A stretch of 64,000 nt of DNA from Dendrolimus kikuchii (lineage: Eukaryota; Arthropoda; Insecta; Lepidoptera; Lasiocampidae), in contig CM034405.1 in the NCBI GenBank assembly GCA_019925095.2, forward strand, positions 13,665,401 to 13,729,400, read 5' to 3'. This document shows, one piece after another, positions 55,263 through 64,000 of the stretch. A program made the translations under genes and the position numbers. Below the pieces are notes generated by a model that made no database searches, was not told the origin of the DNA, and saw only the letters and a program-made list of their open reading frames with translations. Each line of letters begins with the position of its first letter. Within the stretch, counting starts at the first letter, position 1.

Positions 55263-55560
55263 AACAGAGCAAGAATACTAATTCCTGCAGCCAGGCGGTC
55301 TTTTGTATAAGGTGACAAAACAACTCACAGGCAGCAGGGAGGCGATTTGCTCGTCTGGATTGCCAGCATATTTGGTCTACAATATGCCGCCATAACAACT
55401 TTGAGTTGTGTTCAAGCATCAGTGGCCAGGTTTCAGACCCCTTAGAGGCCAGTAACGTGTTGGCAATGGCTCTGGTATTGTATACATCCATAGGAGACGG
55501 TAATCACTCCCATCAGGTGAGCCTATTGTGTTTGCCTGCTGCAGGCAATATTTTTTTAAA
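55263..55560 (+). mobile_element. SINE family A, diverged subfamily
   Basis: GCAAGAATACTAATTCCTGC, AAGGTGACAAAACAACTCAC, GATTTGCTCGTCTGGATTGC, GTTGTGTTCAAGCATCAGTG and GGAGACGGTAATCACTCCCA give the family order with heavy divergence. It may be an old copy. Confidence 0.7.
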
Positions 55561-55581
55561 TTGTATGGAAGTTTGTATAAT

Positions 55582-56336
55582 ACTAGCTGCACCCGCCAGA
55601 CGTTGTTCTGCCTTTAAAAAATAAAAATCTAGAACTCGATTGCAGCACCGGTTTCGTTCTCATCCCTGCTCCGTGCTATTTACGGGGTGAGAAGTGACTC
55701 CGGTAGACACCTAGAAGGAATAACTGACCGAGTAACTGATCAATTATCGACTGCCAAGAGTAGAAAATTATTAAAGTACTAATATCACTATTGACAAATA
55801 AGAGTTGGTGGTAGAAAGGTGAAAATTTAGGGTTGTATGTGTTTTTTAATGCTGAATCATAAAAATTAATATAAATATATTTTTTTCTTTTTTTTTATTG
55901 CAGAATATCAGCAGACAGGCAGATGCCCCACTTGATGGAAAGCGGTTAACAGCGCCTATGGACATTTGCAACACTAAAGTTGCTACAAATGCGCTGCTGC
56001 TCTTTTAAGGGAAACTGGAACCTGGTCACTAATGCCGGAACACAACTCAAGGTTGTTATGGCGACATACTCTAGACCAGGGGTGGTAGCCATCCAGTCGG
56101 GCAAATGCCCTACCACCTGGCTGTGGGTTGTTTTGTCGCCTCTTACGACAGGCCGCCCGACCGGAGGAAATTGTATTCTTTCTCCGTTCCTGCACGAATA
56201 GAATAGGATATTTTGTCAAAAAAATAAAAAAGTATATATTTAGGGGTAAGTCACCCTTATCATTTAGGGGTATGAAATATATATGTTGGCCGATTCTCAG
56301 ACCTAGCCGATATGCACACACAGTTTATATATTAGA
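55582..56336 (-). mobile_element. Non-autonomous Helitron family B, split by a SINE
   Basis: ACTAG (55582-55586) is the complement of the 3' CTAGT. ATTAGA at 56331-56336 is the complement of the 5' TCTAAT, followed by T (A on minus) as expected. Family words are AACTCGATTGCAGCACCGG and GGTGAAAATTTAGGGTTGTA, with TTTTGTCAAAAAAATAAA resuming after the SINE as in 33890-33930. A foreign block (about 55650-55750) replaces part of the middle. Confidence 0.75.
55889..56200 (-). mobile_element. SINE family A, full length, inside a Helitron
   Basis: Complete minus copy: poly-T, GGAAAGCGGTTAACAGCGCC, and head complement CTTTCTCCGTTCCTGCACGA. ATATTTT close to both ends is a possible 7-bp target duplication. 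Confidence 0.85.
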
Positions 56337-56339
56337 TAT

Positions 56340-58270
56340 AAAATTCCATACAATTAAAATATAGTTAGTAGGAATATGTATAATAGAATCTGTCGTGTGT
56401 TCAAATGTTGTTGTATTTATTTAAGTTATTTCCTATCGCTCTTATTAGATTTATTGATAATAAATATCTCAAGGTATACAAGCAACATGTATTTAGTCTT
56501 TTAATAATTAGTTACGTTGTTGTGGTATAATATATTTTTTCTATTTTAAATGTTGTGTCTTCACTTTGTACTTTGTATTATTTGCCTATGTAGGTGTATG
56601 GCACTAATGGTCCTAACAGAAAATCAGCGCTGGTTAACCCTACCGGCAATTTGCTGAGCTAGGACCAATTTAGAACTACATTTGCTTGGTTTTTTATTTT
56701 TGATATTGCACTCTATATTATTTTAATTCTGAATAAATCTATATATGTCTAATCTAGTAAAAAAGTCACCAAACTTGTTAAGCTACCCACTGCGTGTGTC
56801 GTAAGTCTGACTGTTTGATCGTTAAAGCCTGTTTTCTCTGACTCTACTAAATAAAAGATAATAAATATATTTCAATTTATTTTTGGGTGTACGGCGTTAA
56901 TAAAGGTATCGTAAATACCATAAATATGTGATAAGGAGTTGGACACCAGTCCAATATCCTCAGCCTGCTAGGTAATTTATATACGGTAGAAGGTGAATTA
57001 GGCTTAATATTGCGTTTATATTATACCTCAAACATGTAAAAGAAAGAAATAAAACAGAAAATATGAGGTAGAGACCATCTCGATCGGCAGAGAACCTTTT
57101 TGTAAAATAAATGTACTTATTGTTTATTAACAAAATACAAAACTTCATGGATTAATAGATAAACATACAACATTGCTAATCTAATTATTTGCAAATTATG
57201 ACATTTATAAATCAATATATTTAGTTTTTATTAATTCATGTGAAACCTTCTTTCCTCCAGCCTAACTAGCACTTGACCGTATTTTTTATTAAGAATTATT
57301 TCCAATGATCATTCTTCCCTGTATAGTTAAACAATACTTGCACCGTCATAGATGTCATGAGCTTTATCGTGTTTATTTAAATTGAACAAGTAACTTCTAA
57401 TAAAATTTAAGCGTTTGTTTGGCATTTTAAAATAAATGCCAAAGTTTATGAAAACTGTTATTTATATGGTAACTAATCAAAACAGGACTATAAGATCGAT
57501 TTTGATTTGCTGGATCCTGTACACGCCGAGCTAATCATCACGTATATTGAGCATACCGATATTGCCGCTGCTGCACCAACAAATCGGAAAGAGGTCTAAG
57601 AATTTTTATGTCTATATGAAAGTTTTTAAGAAGAGGCTCCAAAACCATGTAAGTAGAATGTTAAGGTTTGTAGCAACGCCAATGTTCTTGAGCATATTTA
57701 AATGATATTTAAAGATTTACGGCCTTAGTTATAATAATCTCGTTAAGAAACGATTAGGCATCTCTTAAGTAAGAGAATCAGAATCAGACCCCAATCAATG
57801 AATATCTTTTTTTCACTTATAAACGTGTATTACCTGTTGTTTACCTAAGAGGAGCACAGATAAACGAAATTTGAATGATTAACGCAGGCTGTACCCAAAA
57901 TATTCGACTAAAGAGGAGTTTATGGGTAAGATTTTCACTAATCAGTTGCTGAGTAATTTCTTTAAATTTAAGAAATGATTATAATTGAGTCCCAAAGAAA
58001 ATATCTACATTTTCTTATCCCGTTTTGATAAAAATGTAAGGAGTAACGTGGTTAGATGACAAGAATTTGGAGGTAATTTAGTATTTTTTTCTTAACTGAA
58101 ATAATTATAGTCTTATAAAAAATCACGTCACATCTCATATCGTGAAGATTTGGGATTTTTTGCGTTTGACCTACAAAAAAAGTGGTCTGTATTAGGTTTT
58201 TTGGCCCCTCAGAATTCTGACCAACATCTGTGTGAGAATTTTAGAGCGTATGGACCAAATTTACCGCAGA
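56340..58270. other. Unique-looking AT-rich DNA
   Basis: About 1.9 kb with no recognised gene or repeat end. Confidence 0.4.
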
Positions 58271-58278
58271 TTCGGTTT

Positions 58279-58308
58279 TTTGGCGCAACCGGGTTTGGTT
58301 GCGCCAAA
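58279..58308. repeat. Perfect 12-bp stem hairpin
   Basis: TTTGGCGCAACC, loop GGGTTT, then GGTTGCGCCAAA. GC-rich stem in AT-rich surroundings. Confidence 0.6.
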
Positions 58309-58335
58309 GTGTTCTTGTCTTTATAGAAAATCTAA

Positions 58336-58414
58336 ATTAAAACTTTCAATTAATGACCTGTTATTTAAAACATACGTTTTAAACTGATATCACACATAAA
58401 TTGAAAGTTTTAAT
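58336..58414. repeat. Inverted repeat, 16-bp perfect arms
   Basis: ATTAAAACTTTCAATT at 58336-58351 and AATTGAAAGTTTTAAT at 58399-58414, 47 bp apart, just right of the 12-bp stem hairpin. Confidence 0.55.
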
Positions 58415-58633
58415 GAATTCCTTTTCAATATCACGAAGTTCATGAAAATAACATTTGAAAAGGAGCTAACTATGGCCTTCAATTTATCAATTATTTAAGT
58501 TTATAAAACATGTTTTTAATGTTATGATATGATTACAGAGTGTGTGAGTTATATTTTTTTACTTCTTTAATGGCGTAACGGCTCAATTCATCAAGTCATC
58601 CAAAAAGCAATTTTATCCAATATCTATTTTTTA

Positions 58634-58922
58634 ATAATAGCCTATAAACGTCTCTCTGCTGGCCTCAGGTCTCCCACTATTGGGGAATGGACAGTATACT
58701 CGCCACGCTTGTCCAAGGAGGCTTGGCAGATTTGACACATCGGCCCGATGTGCAGGTTTCATCACGATGTTTTCCTTCATCGTTGTTAGCACGTGGTAAT
58801 TGTAACAATATGCACATTAAGTCAGAAAACTGCCTAAGTGGTGCATGCGTTCTGGCCGGGATTCGAATCCCCGCCCTTTGAGTTTGGGACTCGTGCGCTG
58901 GCCATTACGTTACCACGACTTT
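58634..58922 (-). mobile_element. tRNA-derived SINE, family F
   Basis: On minus: head with B box GGGATTCGAATCCC and body complements CTTGTCCAAGGAGGCTTGGC and CACGTGGTAATTGTAACAAT. Full-length partner of 5385-5677. Confidence 0.75.
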
Positions 58923-58964
58923 GTCTCTCTATTTATTTGTTTTATTTCCATATTTTAAAATATA

Positions 58965-58990
58965 CGAATGAAGTCACGGACGCAGCTAGT
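58965..58990 (+). repeat. Helitron-like 3' terminus
   Basis: ACGAATGAAGTCACGGACGC, then AGCTAGT with CTAGT at 58986-58990, of the same type as 1860-1880. The rest of the element is not visible. Confidence 0.45.
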
Positions 58991-58999
58991 GTATAAATA

Positions 59000-60570
59000 A
59001 ACATAGATAAACAATTGTTCACCATAGTTCTGGTATTTAAAGACTTTGGGAGTTAAAACATGTCTTGCTAATACAATAGGCTTTCATAACAAGTTCATGA
59101 AAAGTAAACTTTTTAGTTGAAACATTGCAGATTGTTTAAATGTTTATATCTTTTGTTTCACAATTTCTAAAACTAAAAGGGAAATTAATATATTTTAGGA
59201 AAATAACCGCGAGTCTGTATTTGAACTTTTGTGTTATTATCAAAAGTCCAATGCTTTACTTTTAAAGCCATGACCTAAAATTTGATTAACTGAAAACTGA
59301 TAACTGAAGTATATATAAAAATCTGTATAGACCAATTTTTTTTCCTGACGTTTTAACAAACTGAATAATTCAATTTGTGCTTTATACCACGCTGTCACCG
59401 TCGCCACATTTGCACTGTCAAGCGGGCGTCAGCTGCGGGAAGAAGATATGGAAGGGTCGCATAAACAGAAATCAAAGCGCGGTGGCGGCACGGTAGCAGC
59501 GCCTTGTACACGAGCGCTAAGGCTGCCCTTTGTTCAACCTGATGGTAAACAATAGACCGTTTTCATTAATTCATTGTAATTAATAATACAATATAGAAAA
59601 TAAAATTCATAAGTCTATGTGATTTTAATGACGAAATATAAAACCTACTTCATTAAAACTAACAGCCTCTTGTTGACACTAACATTTAGTAATATTAATA
59701 AATTTAGTATCAACGTTAAAACTGTTCATTAGTAGAATCATAATTAAGTTTTTTTTTCTTTGAACATTAAAATCAACTAAGTCCGTGTCAATCCAAATAA
59801 AATGAAAGGGCCAGTAGAGGTAACCAAAGCCAAAGGTTTTGGTTGGTCATCGGGTTGAAGAGCCACCAATTAAGAACTGGTGCCTGGAGAAAATAGAATT
59901 TTGCACTTAGCTCGCAGTCAGCCACCAGCCCACGACAGCGCTGGTTCAGGGAGTCTGCCGCTGCTTATCACGTGGCGATCCAGGTGGCAAAGTCCTTCAA
60001 CACGAGCCCCAGGGCGCAAGGGACGCAGATACACTGATCACTTAAGTTTTTAAATTAGTTGAGGTGGTGTGTCCTGGTTAGTAGGTAACTGGACACGGAA
60101 ATCTTCGATGGCTAAACTAGCTTGTAGTTATGCGGGTGCGATACTAGTTCACGTGCGTCTCGGTAGCGTGGCGTTTGGCAACGACACGCGCAGCGCGAGC
60201 GGCGACAACATGCGGGGTTGCAAGACGCTATAAACCCAAAGCACAATTGCCAATTGGGAAACAAGTGGCGCCAACAATTATAATATAAATATTTATATAA
60301 CAAAACTAATTTTCATTGAATGTGTTTAAAATACTACCAAGTTGTTGTGCAGAATTTTCCATCCTACACTTCAAAAGTAAGCGGGGTGCATTTTTACCAT
60401 TTTAAAGGCGAAACCCTCAAACGCTATATATGGAAATTAAAAAAAAACAGTTATGACTTATTTGTAACGATAATCAAGGATTTTTACGTTACCTTCTATT
60501 ATATATCAGCACAAGGTACACTTTCCTGTGAACATTCACCATTTTTGAGAATAATGCCTGTAACATTTGT
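59000..60570. other. Mostly unique DNA with two GC-richer patches
   Basis: 59390-59545 (CACCGTCGCCACATTTGCAC, GCGCGGTGGCGGCACGG) and 59920-60220 (CCAGCCCACGACAGCGCTGG, GCGAGCGGCGACAACATGC) stand out from AT-rich flanks. TGGCGCCAAC at about 60266 resembles a retroelement primer-binding site, but no LTR is evident. The 85-codon plus frame at 60320-60577 has no motif. Function unknown. Confidence 0.3.
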
Positions 60571-60575
60571 AGAAT

Positions 60576-60745
60576 AGAATAGATAGAAAACACTTTATTG
60601 TTCACCACATACACACAAAATAAACAATTTACAGCAGTCACATTAAACAGTAATAGTAGGAACAATGGGTGGCCTTACCGCTTTGGAGCGATCTCTTCCA
60701 GACAACTTCCAGATTTTATGAACGGGAGATTCGCATGACGGTGGT
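60576..60745 (-). repeat. LINE-type 3' end, family G
   Basis: GAAAACACTTTATTGTTCACC, then GGTGGCCTTACCGCTTTGG and AGCGATCTCTTCCAGACAAC on plus: the minus-strand 3' end with hallmark GTCTGGAAGAGATCGC. Confidence 0.65.
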
Positions 60746-60882
60746 GTGCAAGTTAAATACATATATAAATAGGGTATATAAATATCATACAATACATATA
60801 CCTAAAATGAATAAAAAATACAGAATAAACAATAACACATATTAATATTATATATATACTAATATATACATCATTAATATGT

Positions 60883-61075
60883 ACACACAACGACAAACCT
60901 TCCATGATCCAGAAGGTGATGTCAGGAGCCTTAAGAACAGACGAGCGTGCATGACAAGAGCTATGAATGTCAAAGAAGCAAGTAAGGTGTGTAAGAATAA
61001 GCCTGAATGGTGCTCTGTTGTTCGTGCCTACCCCGCAAAGGAACTGGCGTGAAGTTATGTATGTATGTATGTCTG
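60883..61075 (+). mobile_element. LINE family C, 3' fragment with 11-bp target duplication
   Basis: CCTTCCATGATCC then AGAAGGTGATGTCAGGAGCC to WRSVV-AYP codons and (TATG)n. CATTAATATGT flanks it (60872-60882 and 61076-61086). A deletion of about 20 bp removes the IDRVLA codons. Inserted in ATTAATAT-rich low-complexity DNA. Confidence 0.75.
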
Positions 61076-61079
61076 CATT

Positions 61080-61230
61080 AATATGTGTACAGCAACAGCA
61101 ATAGCTATACAATAATAGTATTAATACATAATACATTAATATTATATATACTAATATACATAATATTAATATACAAATACATACACTAATAAATAAAATA
61201 TACAAAGATAATTACATGGAGGGACAAAAT
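61080..61230. repeat. AT-rich low complexity
   Basis: Repeated TATACTAATAT/ACATAATATTAAT words, continuing the tract left of the LINE insertion (60830-60880). Confidence 0.55.
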
Positions 61231-61439
61231 ATATATTTATATACAAGGGGCTGTTAGTGTTCCCCGCAAGTTCGTCCGTGTGGAATTGTATTTAATTTGA
61301 TTTGCTTTCGGGTGCAGCGACGGCAGCGGTGTGAACGTGGACCTTTCATTTTTTTTACTAAAATAAAAGTATATTTTTTTATACAGAGTAAATTTGTTGA
61401 AGGACCATAAGCCGCGCGAGGCGGAAAGGTCGTGACCCG

Positions 61440-61725
61440 TGTGTGGGATGCGCCAGGTCGGGGTGGCATTAGAACCTCACGTATAAAGTGCCACTCCTCA
61501 GTTAGGGATACCCACTAAAACCCCTGTCCGATCCACGAGCGTCCTTTGTCCGGGCTGTGGGTTCGCTCGCGCATTCACCTCCAGCCCGGGCGGACGACGG
61601 CCGGCCCCTTAACGGGCTGGCCCCACCATTTGCTAGCCGGAGATGTGGGTCTCTCCGGCTACCTCGAGTCTCACCTCGAAAGGGGCGCGCGGACAGGCAC
61701 GCGTCCCTCCTCTCCGGGAAATAAA
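61440..61725 (-). repeat. R1-like LINE 3' UTR remnant
   Basis: The plus strand shows GATACCCACTAAAACCCCTG, GGGCTGTGGGTTCGCTCGCG and CCAGCCCGGGCGGACGACGG. The first word parallels ATACCCACTAAAAACCCCC in the R1-clade insertion at 15430. GC-rich block, with no coding frame that I trust. The 61254-61440 stretch to its left may be its distal part. Confidence 0.5.
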
Positions 61726-61739
61726 AGTAGACAAGTTAC

Positions 61740-61949
61740 GCCTTATAACATCAGGTATCTGCTAGTGAAAATCCTGTTAAAATCGGTCCAGCCCTTTCAG
61801 AGATTAGCCGGAACAAACAGACAAAAATTTTAAAAATTGATTTTTTATCTAAACCCGCATATATATGTACCTATTTTCATATGCATTTATTAAAAAGCTA
61901 TTATTTTGACATTACAAACAGACACTTCAATGTTATTTATTTGTATAGA
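61740..61949 (-). mobile_element. Non-autonomous Helitron, 5' part
   Basis: On minus it starts TCTATACAAATAAATAACAT (TC at 61949, preceded by A) and has TTGAAGTGTCTGTTTG; complements of AATCGGTCCAGCCC and GAGATTAGCCGGAAC follow. It is the same family as 1598-1880. The CTAGT end is missing. Confidence 0.6.
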
Positions 61950-61959
61950 TTACACAGAT

Positions 61960-63800
61960 GGACAGCCAGACAATCGCATGGTGTGACGGAAATAATGATT
62001 ATTAAGGATTTAATTTTTTCCCATAATGCTAACAAAACTCTATACCTAACTATTTAGGTATAAACTTTAATGTCTATATATTAAACATTGACTTAATCCG
62101 TTATATAAATTTGTTTAACATCTATTATATTACTCGAATCTAATTAGAGTGGTTTATAATGTATAAGGCTTATGATAGACGGTGGTTTTACAGCAATTTG
62201 TGTTAAATCTAGCAAAACCGTGGCTAATTGTTCACCACGAGAGGTCACGGCTCTGCGTGGTAACGCGACAACGTTTTACAATGTTGGCTCTAATATAGCG
62301 TTTAGCGTGGCAGCCAGTTCGCTGTCTAAACTCAATACTGCCACAATTTAACATTTAATCATTTAGAGGAATTGCACTTTTTACATCATAATTTAATCAT
62401 AATATATATTAGCCATTACTCTCTACTTTAAGATGTATAATATGAGTGCAAATACACTAAATGGCCAAGTTGCGACGGCCCGTAAGACCTAACTAATAAA
62501 ACCGCTCGCATCTAACGAGACGACTAGGCGTCGCGGCCAATGAGATTTAACGCGTCATACATGCGGCCAGCGGTCAGCCGTGGCCGTCGAGATCCTTCAA
62601 TTTGTTTGCCAATTACATAGTATTTACGAGTGCATTGGCTCTAAAGACCATTCCACTGCACAGCAATTGGCTGCCAGGAAACGTCTGGCCAGCTAATGTA
62701 TTCATATTATATTTGGTTATACGGCTTTGTAGCTGCACCCTTATGCAGTCGTCATTTCCATACGTTCTTCCGTTTGTCTTTCTGTGCGTCTAAGCTATAT
62801 ATTTTAGAAACTAGGTCTCTATCTAAATCACATATTTTAGAAAAGTGTATTCTATTATATATGTGGTGTATATAGGGTTTCACATTTAGAGAAAAGGTTC
62901 GGGCAGCCGCCATGTTTATTTAAGTCAAACACTCATTTTATATGTAGAAAAAAACAATGTTTACACTTTACAAACTTTTGTATTCTTTAACAGTTCATTA
63001 CGAAGGTGTGTGTATATTATAAGTCGCGACTGATGGACGCGGCTGAGGGGCGTAGCTTACAACGTATCTGGCTGGATAAGGAAAGTCCATTGAAGTGTGC
63101 GTATTATAAGTCGTAAGTGACGAACGTGACCTTGAGCATTCGAACGTCCTAAAGACCTAAAGCAATCTGGAGAGTGTGTTACGGTTCTGATGTGCGCATT
63201 GTTCGGACGCGTCACGTAATTGGACGTTTGGACATCTTTAGACTGTACGCTTAATGCCATTAGATAAGGAAACATCTATGTAGGTTTTTTTTTTGTTAAA
63301 TAGAAAAGTAATAGGCGAGCTACATAGTAGAAAATAGGTTTTAGGCGATTTATTTACTAATCTAATTAATATTTAATTATAAAATGTTATGTAATAAATT
63401 ATTATATTGCTACATTATCAGTTGTCCTAAAACAGTTTGCAAAATCGTCTTGTTTGAAATTTTAATTATGTGCATAATTGCTTATATTTAAATGTAGCAA
63501 GGTAACACACGTATTAAGTAGGTTAAAATTAGCAATCATATTTATAAAGTTCCGTAGTTATTGTAGCAAAAAACGGTATTCTTTGTTAATTTGAACTGGT
63601 TCATTTTAATAATTTTTCAGACATTGAGTATTTTAAATTAAATACTATTTTATGTTTCCATGAAACTTCCAAATGACGAATATGGTGACCATTTGTCACT
63701 TCAACGGAAATGTTCATAGTTCGTGCACAACCACTCACAGATATTAGATAGTTTTATAAAATAGCTCCAATAAAAATTAAAGAAGAGTTGCATAATAAAT
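61960..63800. other. Mostly unique DNA with GC-richer patches
   Basis: 62215-62340 and 62465-62610 are GC-richer (GAGGTCACGGCTCTGCGTGG; GACTAGGCGTCGCGGCCAAT, which includes a CCAAT word). 63010-63240 holds TATTATAAGTCG twice (about 63016 and 63102) followed by related sequence. No frame or repeat family is recognised. Confidence 0.35.
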
Positions 63801-63804
63801 CTGA

Positions 63805-64000
63805 ATTTAATTTATAAGTATACAATCAGGAGATCTTTTAAATCATAATTTGAAAAACTGTCGTAATAAATAAAAATTACAGTAGGTATATAAGATTAAA
63901 ACGCAAATATTATCTAGAATTCAACCGTTATTACGTAATTGAGCTATTTGTAGAACAACCCTGACAGACGTCCGACTCGTTACGAAGTCAAGCAAGAAAT
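63805..64000 (+). repeat. Low-copy diverged repeat, partner of 32515-32704
   Basis: Word order as in the partner, ending ACAGACGTCCGACTCGTTAC and GTCAAGCAAG. It runs to the window edge. Confidence 0.5.

Noticed and set aside
60240..60300. TGGCGCCAAC as an LTR primer-binding site
   Set aside because: No LTR pair, target duplication or gag-like frame lies near it.
60753..61205. 150-codon minus frame, very hydrophobic
   Set aside because: It reads the antisense of LINE family C and flanking AT-rich simple repeats. The hydrophobicity comes from TAT/ATA codons.
1..64000. CRISPR array or bacterial-type operon
   Set aside because: No regularly spaced direct repeats, no clustered same-strand genes. 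The repeats present are dispersed eukaryotic elements.

Overview
This is 64 kb of eukaryotic intergenic or intronic DNA, most likely from a butterfly or moth. It is AT-rich, has no bacterial-style gene packing, and is filled with repeats typical of Lepidoptera: Helitron termini of the TC...CTRRT kind, tRNA-headed SINEs, a SINE-like family with a CR1-type tail ending in ATAAAA, LINE remnants of the R1 and RTE kinds, hAT-like and other foldback MITEs, and solo LTRs. I cannot name the species. I find no host protein-coding exon that I can defend, no tRNA or rRNA gene and no CRISPR. The open frames are short, and the longest lie inside repeats. The one coding remnant of convincing quality is the 3' end of an R1-clade LINE at 15.2-16.2 kb.

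Layout. 0-5 kb: a retroelement C-terminal remnant, then Helitrons of several families and two truncated SINE copies. 5-13 kb: a tRNA-headed SINE, a MITE with about 50-bp inverted ends, SINE family A copies, and three Helitron pieces back to back. 13-21 kb: mostly unique AT-rich DNA holding the R1-clade insertion (19-bp target duplication), the first solo LTR and a foldback MITE. 21-30 kb: tRNA-like SINE, LINE 3' ends, a Helitron, a second solo LTR and a near-perfect 60-nt hairpin. 30-38 kb: the densest part, with SINE A copies, a minus-strand Helitron, and a hAT-like element (8-bp target duplication) that was itself hit by a solo LTR, with a fourth LTR inverted 1 kb away. 38-52 kb: palindromic elements, internally inverted SINE A copies and more LINE tails. 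52-64 kb: a MITE, a frameshifted RTE remnant, a Helitron interrupted by a SINE, and GC-richer patches of unknown role in otherwise unique DNA.

The sequences do not work together as a pathway. The window records successive insertions: SINE A into Helitron, LTR into hAT-like element, and SINE A next to SINE A. Target-site duplications date and polarise several of them. The clearest family-level patterns are four solo LTRs all sitting at ATAT or a one-base variant, two recurrent 5' ends in SINE family A, and a LINE family ending in (TATG)n with 9-16 bp target duplications. No previously undescribed functional system is evident. The family assignments from memory (R1, RTE, CR1 tail, hAT, Helitron) have not been checked against a repeat library.
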